Positions 6,678 to 14,804 of a DNA stretch of 32,768 nucleotides are shown one piece after another. The notes below the pieces were generated by a model, which worked only from the letters and a program-made list of their open reading frames with translations, made no database searches and was not told the origin of the DNA. The stretch lies in NCBI GenBank assembly GCA_029821735.1, contig JALGSU010000043.1:1-32768 (forward strand), given 5' to 3'. This DNA comes from Candidatus Zipacnadia bacterium (GTDB lineage Bacteria; Armatimonadota; Zipacnadia; Zipacnadales; UBA5352). The translations under genes and the position numbers were made by a program. How positions within the stretch are numbered: position 1 is the first letter of the stretch; every line of letters begins with the position of its first letter.

Positions 6678-8108
6678 GTGGCCATCGACCCCGACGATTA
6701 CTTCGCAATCCGCTCCCGCATGCAGCGGGCGACCGTCATCCAGCGCACCGGCCACGTCACCCAGTCCGTCGGCATCGTCATCGAATCCGACGGCCCCCCG
6801 GCCCGCGTTGGCGAGTTGTGCGAGATCTGCGCGCGCGAGGGCGAGACCATCTTCGCTGAAGTCGTCGGCTTCCGCGACCAGCGCCTGCTGCTCATGCCCC
6901 TCGGTGAGACCCGCAGCATCGGCTCCGGCTGCCGCGTCATCGCCTCCGGCAAGCCCATGACCGTCGCGGTTGGCGAGGGCATGCTGGGCCGCGTCTTCGA
7001 CGGTCTCGGCCAGCCCATGGACGCCTTGCCCGCGCCGCTGTGCGCCGCGCAGCAACTCGTCGACGCCGCCCCTCCTGCCGCCATGCAGCGGGCGCGCATC
7101 ACGCAGCCCATCTGCCTCGGAGTCCGCGCCATCGACGCCCTCCTCACCTGCGGGCGCGGCCAGCGCGTCGGCATCTTCGCCGGCTCCGGCGTCGGCAAGA
7201 GCACCCTCATGGGCATGATCGCCCGCAACACTTCCGCCGACGTCAACGTCATCGCGCTCATCGGCGAACGAGGTCGCGAGGTCCGCGATTTCATTGAGGA
7301 CAGTCTCGGCGAGGAGGGCCTCGCCCGCTCAGTCATCATCGCCGCCACCAGTGACCAACCACCTCTCGTGCGCCTGCGTGGCGCGCAGGTGGCCACGTCG
7401 ATCGCCGAGTACTTCCGCGACCGTGGCCGCAACGTTCTGCTGATGATGGACTCGATCACTCGCGCCGCCTGGGCCCAGCGCGAAGTCGGTCTGGCGACTG
7501 GCGAGCCGCCCACCCGCAACGGGTACACACCGTCGGTCTTCGCCATGCTCCCCAAGCTCCTCGAGCGCACCGGCATGTCCGAACACGGTAGCATCACCGC
7601 CCTCTACACCATCCTCGTCGAGGGTGATGACATGAACGAGCCCGTCGCTGACGCCGCCCGCAGCATCCTCGACGGGCACATTGTCCTCTCCCGCGACCTC
7701 GCTCACCAGGGCCACTACCCGGCCATCGACGTCCTCCAGTCGGTCAGTCGTCTGATGCCCGAGATCGCCGACGAGGACCACCGCGCTCGGGCTCGCCGCA
7801 TGACTGAGGCGCTGGCCGTCTACCACGAGCACGAGGACCTCATCAATCTGGGCGCATATGTCGCCGGCAGCAGTCCCGAGGTCGACCGTGCCATCCTCCT
7901 CCGCGGGCAACTCAGCGCCTTCTTGCAGCAGCGGTCCACCGACCGCGTGGACTTGCCCGAAGCCATCGACCAGCTCGCCGCCGCCATCGAGCCTCCCGCC
8001 CCGACGCCGACCATCCCGACTGAGCCAGCCCCCGACCTCACCGGGCCTGCCCGCCCGCTCCTCGCCACGGTCCGCGACACCTTCGCCGCGACTTCCCAAA
8101 GCACATAG
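6678..8108 (+). CDS. fliI: Flagellum-specific export ATPase FliI
   Basis: FliI is the hexameric ATPase that unfolds and delivers substrates to the flagellar export gate. The 476-residue product has a beta-barrel N domain, Walker A GSGVGKST at residues 169-176, Walker B LLMMD ending at Asp258, and the signature ERGREVRDFIED. It also has DDMNEPVADAARSILDGHIV and a C-terminal helical domain. The last 40 or so residues are Pro/Thr rich and extend beyond most FliI proteins. The start is GTG at 6678, only 5 nt after fliH. A sigma-28 promoter for the next genes lies just after the stop. Confidence 0.95.
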   Translation: MAIDPDDYFAIRSRMQRATVIQRTGHVTQSVGIVIESDGPPARVGELCEICAREGETIFAEVVGFRDQRLLLMPLGETRSIGSGCRVIASGKPMTVAVGEGMLGRVFDGLGQPMDALPAPLCAAQQLVDAAPPAAMQRARITQPICLGVRAIDALLTCGRGQRVGIFAGSGVGKSTLMGMIARNTSADVNVIALIGERGREVRDFIEDSLGEEGLARSVIIAATSDQPPLVRLRGAQVATSIAEYFRDRGRNVLLMMDSITRAAWAQREVGLATGEPPTRNGYTPSVFAMLPKLLERTGMSEHGSITALYTILVEGDDMNEPVADAARSILDGHIVLSRDLAHQGHYPAIDVLQSVSRLMPEIADEDHRARARRMTEALAVYHEHEDLINLGAYVAGSSPEVDRAILLRGQLSAFLQQRSTDRVDLPEAIDQLAAAIEPPAPTPTIPTEPAPDLTGPARPLLATVRDTFAATSQST

Positions 8109-8132
8109 ATGCAAACATTTCTCCCCCGAAAC

Positions 8133-8159
8133 TAAAGTCCCGCGCGCTTGTGCCGATAT
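8133..8159 (+). promoter_or_regulatory. Sigma-28 (FliA) promoter upstream of fliJ
   Basis: TAAA (8133-8136), a 15-nt spacer, then GCCGATAT (8152-8159) match the FliA consensus at all but the last base. The spacer GTCCCGCGCGCTTGT resembles GTTCCGCGCCCGCGT of the promoter at 1215-1241. It is in the 105-nt gap between fliI and fliJ, so it would drive fliJ, the transglycosylase gene, fliK, flgD, the kinase gene and flgE. Confidence 0.83.
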
Positions 8160-8213
8160 TCCTCTGCCAAACCCAACTGACCCCTGCAACTGCCAACCAC
8201 TTGGACGGAGATA

Positions 8214-8690
8214 ATGGCCACTTTCGAGTTCTCACTTCAGACGGCACTCGACCTTCGTACCCGCGAGGAGCGCGCCGCTCAGCAGCGTCTGTCCGATGCC
8301 GTCAGGGCCGCCGACAGCCTCCGCGACGAACTCGGTCGAGTCACCGAGCGCCAGCGCGAGGTCGTCGAGATGCTGCGCACTGGCGCCGGCCTCGCCGCCG
8401 ACTGCGATGGCGCCGACGTCCCCGTGACCTCTCTCGTCAACGGTCAGCACTACCTCGCCGGCCTGCGCCTGCAAATCCGACGGCTGCGCAACAGCCTGGC
8501 CCAGGCCGACGCCACATGCGAGCACCGGCGCGAGGAGTTGCTGGCCGCATCCCAACGCAGGAAGACTCTCGAGCGCCTCAGCGACCGGCGCGAGCAGGAG
8601 CACACCCACGCCCTCGCGATGATCGAGCAGCGCGAACTCGACGAGATCGCGACCATCAGGCACGCCGCCGTCACCCGACCCGCTGCCTGA
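8214..8690 (+). CDS. fliJ: Flagellar export chaperone/stalk protein FliJ
   Basis: FliJ is a small antiparallel coiled coil that sits in the FliI ring and links it to FlhA. The 158-residue product starts MATFEFSLQTALDLRTREER, the usual FliJ opening (F-x-L-x-x-L-D-x-R). It is then rich in Arg, Glu, Gln and Ala with heptad spacing. A GGAG ribosome site (8205-8208) precedes the ATG. Its position after fliI is the canonical one, although a sigma-28 promoter separates them here. Confidence 0.85.
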   Translation: MATFEFSLQTALDLRTREERAAQQRLSDAVRAADSLRDELGRVTERQREVVEMLRTGAGLAADCDGADVPVTSLVNGQHYLAGLRLQIRRLRNSLAQADATCEHRREELLAASQRRKTLERLSDRREQEHTHALAMIEQRELDEIATIRHAAVTRPAA

Positions 8691-8729
8691 GTCGCGCGCA
8701 CACCAGACCACTGACCTCAGGGGGGAGCC

Positions 8730-9290
8730 GTGAACAGTCGCCTGCCGATCGTCATGCAGCGCGTGCAATCGATCCGCGCCCGGCTCGGGCAGTTCGCCCC
8801 CGGGGCCACTTCCGCCCCAGCCGACCGGCCGTTCGCCGCGCACTTGCAGCAGGCCACCGACCAGGTCCGGGCCGCCTCCCGAACGCCCCACAGCGATCGC
8901 GAAGCCGCCGTTGACCCGCTCGTCCAGCGGGCCGCTGCCCGGCACGACGTAGATGCGGATCTCGTCCATGCGGTGATCCGCGCCGAGTCCAGCTACAACC
9001 CACGCTGCCAATCGCACGCCGGAGCCATGGGGCTCATGCAACTCATGCCCGGCACCGCCAGCGGACTCGGCGTAACCGACCCGTGGGATCCGGCCCAGAA
9101 CATCGACGGTGGCGTGCGCTACCTTCGCGACCAGCTCGACCACTTCGGCGACACCGGTCTCGCACTGGCCGCATACAACGCCGGGCCCGGAGCGGTCCAG
9201 AGATACGGGGGCATCCCCCCATACGCCGAGACCCGCGCATACGTAGGCCGCGTACTCGACTATCTTACTCAGAGACAGGCCGGTGACTGA
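8730..9290 (+). CDS. Flagella-linked lytic transglycosylase (SLT domain)
   Basis: This is a peptidoglycan lytic transglycosylase of the Slt/MltE type, probably opening the wall for the rod, the job done elsewhere by FlgJ. The SLT domain fills residues 63-180. It has catalytic Glu86 in IRAESSYNP, the motif GAMGLMQLMPGTA, AYNAGPGAVQRYGGIPPYAE and a final YVGRVLDYL. The first 60 residues are loose and contain PFAAHLQQ. There is no Sec signal peptide, so export by the flagellar type III route is plausible (inference). The GTG start has an AGGGGGGAG ribosome site. It lies between fliJ and fliK, with fliK starting 9 nt later. Confidence 0.88.
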   Translation: MNSRLPIVMQRVQSIRARLGQFAPGATSAPADRPFAAHLQQATDQVRAASRTPHSDREAAVDPLVQRAAARHDVDADLVHAVIRAESSYNPRCQSHAGAMGLMQLMPGTASGLGVTDPWDPAQNIDGGVRYLRDQLDHFGDTGLALAAYNAGPGAVQRYGGIPPYAETRAYVGRVLDYLTQRQAGD

Positions 9291-9299
9291 CACAAACCC

Positions 9300-11351
9300 A
9301 TGACCACCAACACCAACCCTCTCCTCAGCAGCCTACTCGCACTCGCGCCCGATCAAGCCCCACTCGACGATGACACTTCCGCAGCGGCCGGCGACCCGTT
9401 GGCCTTTGCCGCGCTCATGCACCACCTCCTCCCTCCCATACAGACCCCGATGCAGCCGGGCGCCGCTCAATCCGGGAACGGCGCTCCGGCCGGGTCTGTC
9501 CAGCCGGTCGGCGAACAGGCTATTCCTCCCTCGCCCCAGCAGATGCCGAGCGGCCCGCGGCCCGCGTCGCCACAACCCAAACTGCCTGCCGGGATACCGT
9601 CCGTTCCACAGACGCCGGCGGCCGATCTCACAGCCGTGCCCACGCTCTCGGCCAATGCCCAGGCAGCAGCCACGCCGGCACCCGCGATGGCTCCGGAACC
9701 CGACGCGCTTGCCGGGCCCGCGCCGAGGCCCGAGCCGCCTGCCGACGCCACTTCGCAGCCGCAGCCATCGGCTCCGGTCGTCGCACATCTGCCCGCCGAG
9801 CCTGTCGCGACACCTGACCGCCCGCAGCCCGCAACCATCGCCGTCCTCCCGCACGCACAAGCTCGACAGCCGCAGGCGCCCGTTCAGGTTATGCCCGCGC
9901 ACACGCCTGACGCAGCAGTTCCGCACATCGCGGCGCATCCGGCCCAGCCTGCAACTCCCGCGCCGACTGACTCACCGACGCCGACGCTGCCGCAGCCGGT
10001 CGCGCTGGCAACCACGAACGCTGCGCCTGAGCCGACTTCCCAGTCGCGCCTCGCGACGCTGGCCACTGTACCCTTTGAGCCAGCTTCCCAGCCGCTGCTC
10101 CCGCCGACCGATGCACCGGCCGATTCCGAGCCAACTGCCCAGCCACGCTTCGCGGCGCTGGCGAACGTCCCGCTTGAGTCCGCTTCCCAGCCGCTGCTCC
10201 TGCCGACCGATGCGCCCGCCGATTCCGAGCCAACTGCCCAACCACGCTTCGCGACCGCGATCGCGCCCGCCGCGCCCGAAATCATTGCGCCGGAACCACA
10301 GATCACAAGCGTCCGGCCCGCACCGGCCACCCAAGTCGGGGCCCGGCTCCCGGCGACGCCGCCCGCACAGTTGCCGCCGACCGACGACCAACCAGCAGTC
10401 GATCAGGGCCCCCGCCGCATACCGGTTGAGCCCGCCGACCCCGCTCTGCCACGTGGCCCCGAGAGCGTGCCGATCCGCCGCCCGCAGCAGAACACCGCGG
10501 CGGCTCCCGTGCCCGAACCACCCCTGGCCGACCGCCCGCCTGGTGACGTGTCGATCCCGCCCGCGCCCGAGCGCGTTGCTGCGCAGGTCCCGCCCGCTTC
10601 GGCGCAACCGGCGCTACGCTCCACGGATCAGCCCGCGCCGAGCGCGCTCGTGGCACCGCAAGCCACTGCGCCGGTGCCGGTCGACCAGCCCGTGCCGCCG
10701 CGCCCGCAAGTGATGCCCGCGGATGCTGCCGAGCCGCACACGGCCAATGCGCAGGGGCCGCAGGCTGTTACCGCGGAGCCGATCCAGACCAAGCCCACCG
10801 CCGCGCGCGCCCGCCCGGCGCCCGACACCACCAGTCCCATCGCCCCCACCGAGGGCGCCGCCGCACCGGCCGCCCAGCCGTTCGATCTTCCCGGTCTCGC
10901 GGCCCCCGCCAATCCGTCCGATCAGGCCCCCGCGCAGGTGGCCGCCGTCCACATGCCTGCCCCGCAAGCCCTCCGCCTGACTCAGGGCGAGACCCAGCGC
11001 CTGCGCGTGCAGATCGATCCGCCCGAACTCGGCGCCTGCGAAATCGAGTTGGCGATGCGCGACGGAGTCGTGCATGCCACGGTCACCGCCGAGCGGCCCG
11101 ATCTCGCCACCACGCTCCAGCAGGTCCAGACCCAGGTGCGCGAGGCGCTTGCCGCACGCGGTCTGCAGCTCGGCCGCTTCGACATCAGCGGCGGTGCCAC
11201 TGACCAGCCGGCCGACGACCAGCGCCGCGCCGCGCCCGAGACCCGACCCGAGCCGACGGTCCCCGCCGGCTCACCAATGCCCGTTCGCCCGCGCACGGGC
11301 GCACACTCGATCGCCACCGGGCACCAGGGCCGCGTCGACCTGGTAGCCTGA
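9300..11351 (+). CDS. fliK: Flagellar hook-length control protein FliK
   Basis: FliK measures the hook and switches export specificity. At 683 residues it is long for the family. Residues 1-550 are extremely Pro/Ala/Gln rich and look unfolded, as expected for a molecular ruler. The conserved hook-length domain is near 555-630, with LRVQIDPPELGACEIELAM and the pattern QVQTQVREALAARGLQLGRF. A 33-residue repeat occurs at 245-318. Its neighbours, the transglycosylase gene and flgD, support the call. The long Pro-rich segment may vary between relatives. Confidence 0.9.
   Translation: MTTNTNPLLSSLLALAPDQAPLDDDTSAAAGDPLAFAALMHHLLPPIQTPMQPGAAQSGNGAPAGSVQPVGEQAIPPSPQQMPSGPRPASPQPKLPAGIPSVPQTPAADLTAVPTLSANAQAAATPAPAMAPEPDALAGPAPRPEPPADATSQPQPSAPVVAHLPAEPVATPDRPQPATIAVLPHAQARQPQAPVQVMPAHTPDAAVPHIAAHPAQPATPAPTDSPTPTLPQPVALATTNAAPEPTSQSRLATLATVPFEPASQPLLPPTDAPADSEPTAQPRFAALANVPLESASQPLLLPTDAPADSEPTAQPRFATAIAPAAPEIIAPEPQITSVRPAPATQVGARLPATPPAQLPPTDDQPAVDQGPRRIPVEPADPALPRGPESVPIRRPQQNTAAAPVPEPPLADRPPGDVSIPPAPERVAAQVPPASAQPALRSTDQPAPSALVAPQATAPVPVDQPVPPRPQVMPADAAEPHTANAQGPQAVTAEPIQTKPTAARARPAPDTTSPIAPTEGAAAPAAQPFDLPGLAAPANPSDQAPAQVAAVHMPAPQALRLTQGETQRLRVQIDPPELGACEIELAMRDGVVHATVTAERPDLATTLQQVQTQVREALAARGLQLGRFDISGGATDQPADDQRRAAPETRPEPTVPAGSPMPVRPRTGAHSIATGHQGRVDLVA
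10032..10253 (+). repeat. 99-bp tandem repeat inside fliK
   Basis: There are two full copies (10032-10130 and 10131-10229) and the start of a third (from 10230). They encode 33-residue units that begin PTSQSRLATLA and PTAQPRFAALA and end TDAPADSE. The copies differ at some silent and replacement positions, so this is an established in-frame duplication in the ruler segment. Confidence 0.85.
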
Positions 11352-11377
11352 CCCGCACTCCCTGGGAGCGATAGCCG

Positions 11378-11776
11378 ATGTCAATCTCGCCGATCGTTTC
11401 GGTCACTGACAAAGCCGCCACCGCGGTGCAGACCACCGAGCAGTTGAGCCAGGATTTCATGACGCTGCTCGTCGCTCAGTTGCAGGCGCAGGATCCGCTT
11501 GAGCCCATGGACAGCACCGCGTTCATGGCTCAACTCGTCCAGCTCCAGACGCTGACTGAGACAACGCAGATGAATGACAGCCTCTCGCAGTTGACGGGGC
11601 TCCAGTCCCAGGCCACCGGCCTCGCGCTGGTCGGACGAACCGTCCAGTGGCGAGACGCGGACACTGGCGAGCGACTGTCCGCAACCGTTACCGGCGTCGA
11701 GTTGACTGCCGGAGATTGCCGCCTCGACGTCGGCGGCACGCAGATCGGCCTTGACGAAGTACTGTCCGCAAGCTGA
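11378..11776 (+). CDS. flgD: Flagellar hook assembly scaffold FlgD, short form
   Basis: FlgD caps the growing hook and guides FlgE assembly. The 132-residue product has the family core DFMTLLVAQLQAQDPLEPMD (about residues 27-46) and FMAQLVQLQTLTETTQMN. It then carries only a short C-terminal beta region (VGRTVQWRDADTGE). The Ig-like and Tudor-like domains of longer FlgD proteins are not present, as in Firmicutes-type FlgD. The ribosome site GGGAG lies before the ATG. It sits between fliK and the kinase gene. Confidence 0.92.
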   Translation: MSISPIVSVTDKAATAVQTTEQLSQDFMTLLVAQLQAQDPLEPMDSTAFMAQLVQLQTLTETTQMNDSLSQLTGLQSQATGLALVGRTVQWRDADTGERLSATVTGVELTAGDCRLDVGGTQIGLDEVLSAS

Positions 11777-11819
11777 CATGGGGGGAGCGCCCTGGGGGAA
11801 GAAGCAGGGAGGGTCGCAG

Positions 11820-13097
11820 TTGGCTTTGCTCGAGCACGTCCCAACAACCGATGACATGCAGCCGCTGATAGAGCCCGGTCTCGAACGCATCGCCCGCGCT
11901 GCCGGCGGAGCCTACGATCGCAGCCAGGCGGTTCGGCTCGTGGCCGAGGAGGCATATGCCCGCGTCGACTGCGATCAGGTCTTCCTGCTTTCGCCGTCGC
12001 CTCAGCCCGGTTGCGTCTCCGTGGAAGCCACCGCGCCTGCCCGTGGCGCCGGCGTCCTCGCCGACGACACCTGGCGCCTCGGCGAACATGCGCCACGGAT
12101 CTTCGACCGCTGCTTCCACCACTCTGACGCCCGCGCCGAGCCGTACCGGTCGCTGGCCACCCACCTCCGCCGCGCCCATCTGCAGAGCTGGGTCGGCGTG
12201 CCCCTGCGTCCTGCCGGCGCCACTCAGCCGCTCGGCGTCATGGCGCTCGCGTCCCGCAACGCCTCCGCCCACCTCGGCTGGACCGAGGCCCTCCGCCCAC
12301 TCGCGGGCACGGCCGCCGAGGCCCTCGGTCAGTTGCAGCGCGAGCAGCTCTCCTGCCCCACCGGCGACCACTACGAGCGCATGCAGGCGCTCAGCAACAT
12401 GGCCTTCGGCGTCTCGCACTCGCTCGGCAACATCTTCGGCGCCATCCTCGGCAACCTCTACTTTCTCGCCGAGGAGATGGAAGGCTCTCCTGCCGCTGAG
12501 TTGGTCGACCGCATCGAGCAGTCCGTGACCGCCGGCGTGGACATGATGGGCTCGCTCGGCCAGTTCGTCGAGCACTCATCCGACGGCATGCGCCACTTCG
12601 ACGCAAGTGAACTCGCCGCCGAAATCCTCACCTTCGTCGGTCGCCTCCGCTCTCAGTGCATGGCCGAGGGCCCCGAGCTCTCTATGGACCTCAGCGACGA
12701 TTGCCAGGCCTTCGGCGACCCCGCCCAGATCCGCGAGTGTCTCGTCAACATCATATTCAACGCCATCTGGGCAGCCGGCCCCGGCGGCAGCGTCCAGATC
12801 GCCACTCGCGCCGAGGACGACCGATGCCGACTGGTCGTCTCCGACGACGGGCCCGGCATGACCTCCGAGGTCCGTCGACGCGCCGCCGAACCGTTCTTCA
12901 CCACTCGCGCCGGCGGCCACCAGGGCCTGGGCCTGAGCGTCGCCCGAGGCATCGTCGTCGCCCATCGCGGCCAACTGGCCATACACACCGAGCCCGGCCA
13001 CGGTGCCCGCATCGAGATCACGCTCCCGTCCACGCCACCAATGCCCACCGATGTTGCAGGGCAGCTCATCTCCGAGGCGCTTGCCCGCGTAAGTTAG
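11820..13097 (+). CDS. Soluble GAF-domain sensor histidine kinase, putative flagellar FlrB/FlgS-type
   Basis: This kinase has no membrane segment or signal peptide. A GAF-like sensor region fills about residues 20-170. A phosphoacceptor helix follows, with His200 in FGVSHSLGNIF. The ATPase domain has N box NIIFNAIWAAG, G1 DDGPGM and G2 GGHQGLGLSVARGIV. I chose the TTG at 11820 because GGAGGG precedes it by 6 nt; an ATG at 11778, right after the flgD stop, is possible. There is no response regulator beside it. The best partner in the window is the sigma-54 regulator at 25797, as in FlrB/FlrC and FlgS/FlgR pairs. The pairing is inference. Confidence 0.85.
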   Translation: MALLEHVPTTDDMQPLIEPGLERIARAAGGAYDRSQAVRLVAEEAYARVDCDQVFLLSPSPQPGCVSVEATAPARGAGVLADDTWRLGEHAPRIFDRCFHHSDARAEPYRSLATHLRRAHLQSWVGVPLRPAGATQPLGVMALASRNASAHLGWTEALRPLAGTAAEALGQLQREQLSCPTGDHYERMQALSNMAFGVSHSLGNIFGAILGNLYFLAEEMEGSPAAELVDRIEQSVTAGVDMMGSLGQFVEHSSDGMRHFDASELAAEILTFVGRLRSQCMAEGPELSMDLSDDCQAFGDPAQIRECLVNIIFNAIWAAGPGGSVQIATRAEDDRCRLVVSDDGPGMTSEVRRRAAEPFFTTRAGGHQGLGLSVARGIVVAHRGQLAIHTEPGHGARIEITLPSTPPMPTDVAGQLISEALARVS

Positions 13098-13135
13098 ACG
13101 ATCACCACACGTCCACAGGTGAAAGGGGAACACGA

Positions 13136-14353
13136 ATGAACAGAGCTCTCTTCTCAGGACTGTCCGGCACCGTCGCCTTCCAGAACCGCCTCGACGTCGT
13201 TGGCAACAACATCGCGAACTCCAGCACGGTCTCATACAAAGAGGGGCGCACCACTTTCCAGGACGCCCTCTACCAGACCATGCGGGGCGGACGCGGCGGC
13301 TCCGACACCGGTCTCGGTGGCATGAACCCCGTGCAGATCGGCAGCGGCGTCGGCCTCAGCAGCGTCACTGTCCAGCAGACTCAGGGCGCTCTCGAGACCA
13401 CCGGCCAGCCGCTCGACGCCTCCATCGAGGGCACCGGGATGTTCGTCCTCTCCAGCGGCAGCGGGGTCTTCTACTCACGAGACGGCGCCTTCGCACTCGA
13501 TGACCGCAACACTCTCGTCCATGCCGGCACCGGCTACCGCGTCCAGGGCTGGCAGGCCGTCAACGGTGAGGTCACCCCCACCGGATCCCCGAGTGACCTG
13601 TCGTTCAGCGTCGGCAAGCTCACGCCCGCCGTCCCCACCGCCAGCGCGCTGGTCACGGGCAACCTCGACGCCGCTGCCGTTGACGGCGACGAAGTCCAGA
13701 CCACCGTGTCCGCTTACGACTCCCTCGGCGAGGTGCACCAGGTAACCATCACTTTCGCCAAAACCGCCAACACTGGCGAGTGGACCGCAACAGCCACCTC
13801 CGGCCCTGATTCGGCCACCACCACGATCACCTTTGACGCCCAGGGCGCCCTCGCGGGTACCGAGTCCATCGCCCTCGACCTCACTCTGACCAATGGCGCG
13901 ACCACCCCTCAAGCGGTCGCCATCTCCCTCGGGGACATGACTGGCCTCACCCAGGCCTCCAACGCCGCCGTCCAGTCCCAGGATGGCCGCCCGCCCGCCT
14001 CGCTCATGTCCGTGGAAATCACTGACAACGGTTTCCTTGAGGGCCAGTTTTCTGACGGACGCAGCGAGACTCTCGGCCAGTTGGCCGTGGCCGGATTCAC
14101 CAACCCCGGTGGCCTGCACCGAATCGGCTCCAACCTTTACGCCGAGGCCCCCGCCGCTGGCATTGCTGCTGTCGGCGGCGCAAACACTGGCGGACGCGGA
14201 CGCGTCGTCGCCCAGACTCTCGAGATGTCCAACGTCGACCTCACCAAGGCCTTCGTCGACATGATCACCACTCAGCGCGGCTTTCAGGCATCCACTCGCG
14301 TGATCGCCACTGCCAACGAGATGCTCGACGATGTCATCCGCCTCGTGACCTGA
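13136..14353 (+). CDS. flgE: Flagellar hook protein FlgE
   Basis: FlgE polymerises into the hook. The ATG at 13136 after AAAGGGGAA gives 405 residues. The N terminus has ALFSGLSGTVAFQNRLDVVG and NNIANSSTVSYKEGRTTFQD, the D0 motif. The middle contains hook domains with TVSAYDSLGEVHQVTITF. The C terminus has LEMSNVDLTKAFVDMITTQR and GFQASTRVIATANEMLDDVI, typical of FlgE. The open frame extends upstream into the kinase gene, but that part is a shadow. It is the last gene of the sigma-28-preceded fliJ unit, with a GC-rich hairpin after it. Confidence 0.95.
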   Translation: MNRALFSGLSGTVAFQNRLDVVGNNIANSSTVSYKEGRTTFQDALYQTMRGGRGGSDTGLGGMNPVQIGSGVGLSSVTVQQTQGALETTGQPLDASIEGTGMFVLSSGSGVFYSRDGAFALDDRNTLVHAGTGYRVQGWQAVNGEVTPTGSPSDLSFSVGKLTPAVPTASALVTGNLDAAAVDGDEVQTTVSAYDSLGEVHQVTITFAKTANTGEWTATATSGPDSATTTITFDAQGALAGTESIALDLTLTNGATTPQAVAISLGDMTGLTQASNAAVQSQDGRPPASLMSVEITDNGFLEGQFSDGRSETLGQLAVAGFTNPGGLHRIGSNLYAEAPAAGIAAVGGANTGGRGRVVAQTLEMSNVDLTKAFVDMITTQRGFQASTRVIATANEMLDDVIRLVT

Positions 14354-14375
14354 TCGGTCCCACTTCCGCACAGTG

Positions 14376-14404
14376 CGCCCCGGGCTGCACCGTTGCCCGG
14401 GGCG
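14376..14404 (+). terminator. Stem-loop after flgE, probable terminator
   Basis: CGCCCCGGG (14376-14384) pairs perfectly with CCCGGGGCG (14396-14404) around an 11-nt loop. It comes 23 nt after the flgE stop. There is no T-run after it, so it is a strong hairpin rather than a textbook intrinsic terminator. It may mark the end of the fliJ-to-flgE transcript. Confidence 0.55.
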
Positions 14405-14434
14405 TAGCCACGCCCATCCGCTCTGCACGTATCA

Positions 14435-14480
14435 AGGGCGCGTCTCCAGACCCGCCCGCCGCCGTTCCCGCCATTCGCCC
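14435..14480. repeat. Degenerate copy of the hairpin repeat, R4
   Basis: GGGCGCGTCTCCAGACCCGCC recalls the R1 palindrome (GGCGGGTCT / AGACCCGCC) with one arm decayed. It is followed by the same GCCGCCGTTCCCGCC-type flank. No TATGGAG lead is visible. It is in the 167-nt gap between flgE and flbD, which otherwise holds the stem-loop at 14376 and a sigma-54-like site. Confidence 0.45.
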
Positions 14481-14490
14481 AAGCGCGGGA

Positions 14491-14506
14491 CGGTACGAGA
14501 ATTGCA
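14491..14506 (+). promoter_or_regulatory. Sigma-54-like site just before flbD
   Basis: CGGTACGAGAATTGCA has GG and GC at the right 12-nt offset and differs from TGGCACGN4TTGCA at only two specified bases. The predicted transcription start would be near 14517, only about 4 nt before the flbD ATG and inside its GGAGGT ribosome site. Either the transcript is nearly leaderless or the match is by chance. Confidence 0.5.
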
Positions 14507-14520
14507 TGGTCGGAGGTAAC

Positions 14521-14757
14521 ATGATTCAGCTTACGACCTTCGATGGACGCGAAGTCGTGGTCAACGCTCTCTTGGTCGAGCGCATCGAGGCGGTGCCCGA
14601 TACCGTCATCACGCTCACCACCGGAAACACCTACCTCGTGCGCGAGACCGTGGATGAGGTCATTACCCAGTCCGTCGAGTACCTGCGCTCCCTTCGCGAG
14701 GGCGACGGCGCTGTCACCCCCGCGCTGGTCGCTCAGTGGGGCCGCCTGGTCACTTGA
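14521..14757 (+). CDS. flbD: Flagellar FlbD family protein
   Basis: This is a small FlbD-family protein of the Firmicutes/Spirochaete type (not the Caulobacter regulator), usually found before motA; its role is not well settled. The 78-residue product has IQLTTFDGREVVVNALLVER and EAVPDTVITLTTGNTYLVRE, which match the family almost end to end. The ATG at 14521 is chosen over one at 14506 because GGAGGT (14512-14517) precedes it and family members begin MI-x-L. The C-terminal 20 residues exceed the usual length slightly. Confidence 0.9.
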   Translation: MIQLTTFDGREVVVNALLVERIEAVPDTVITLTTGNTYLVRETVDEVITQSVEYLRSLREGDGAVTPALVAQWGRLVT

Positions 14758-14804
14758 CGCACGCACTCATCTGACCCACGCCATCCGCAAGGAGATACCG
14801 TCCG

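Noticed and set aside
7329..8189. Long minus-strand open frame opposite fliI
   Set aside because: It is a codon-bias shadow of fliI in GC-rich DNA, with no recognisable motifs.
12656..13135. Upstream extension of the flgE frame into the kinase gene
   Set aside because: FlgE homology begins exactly at the ATG at 13136, which has a good ribosome site; the extension is an out-of-frame shadow.
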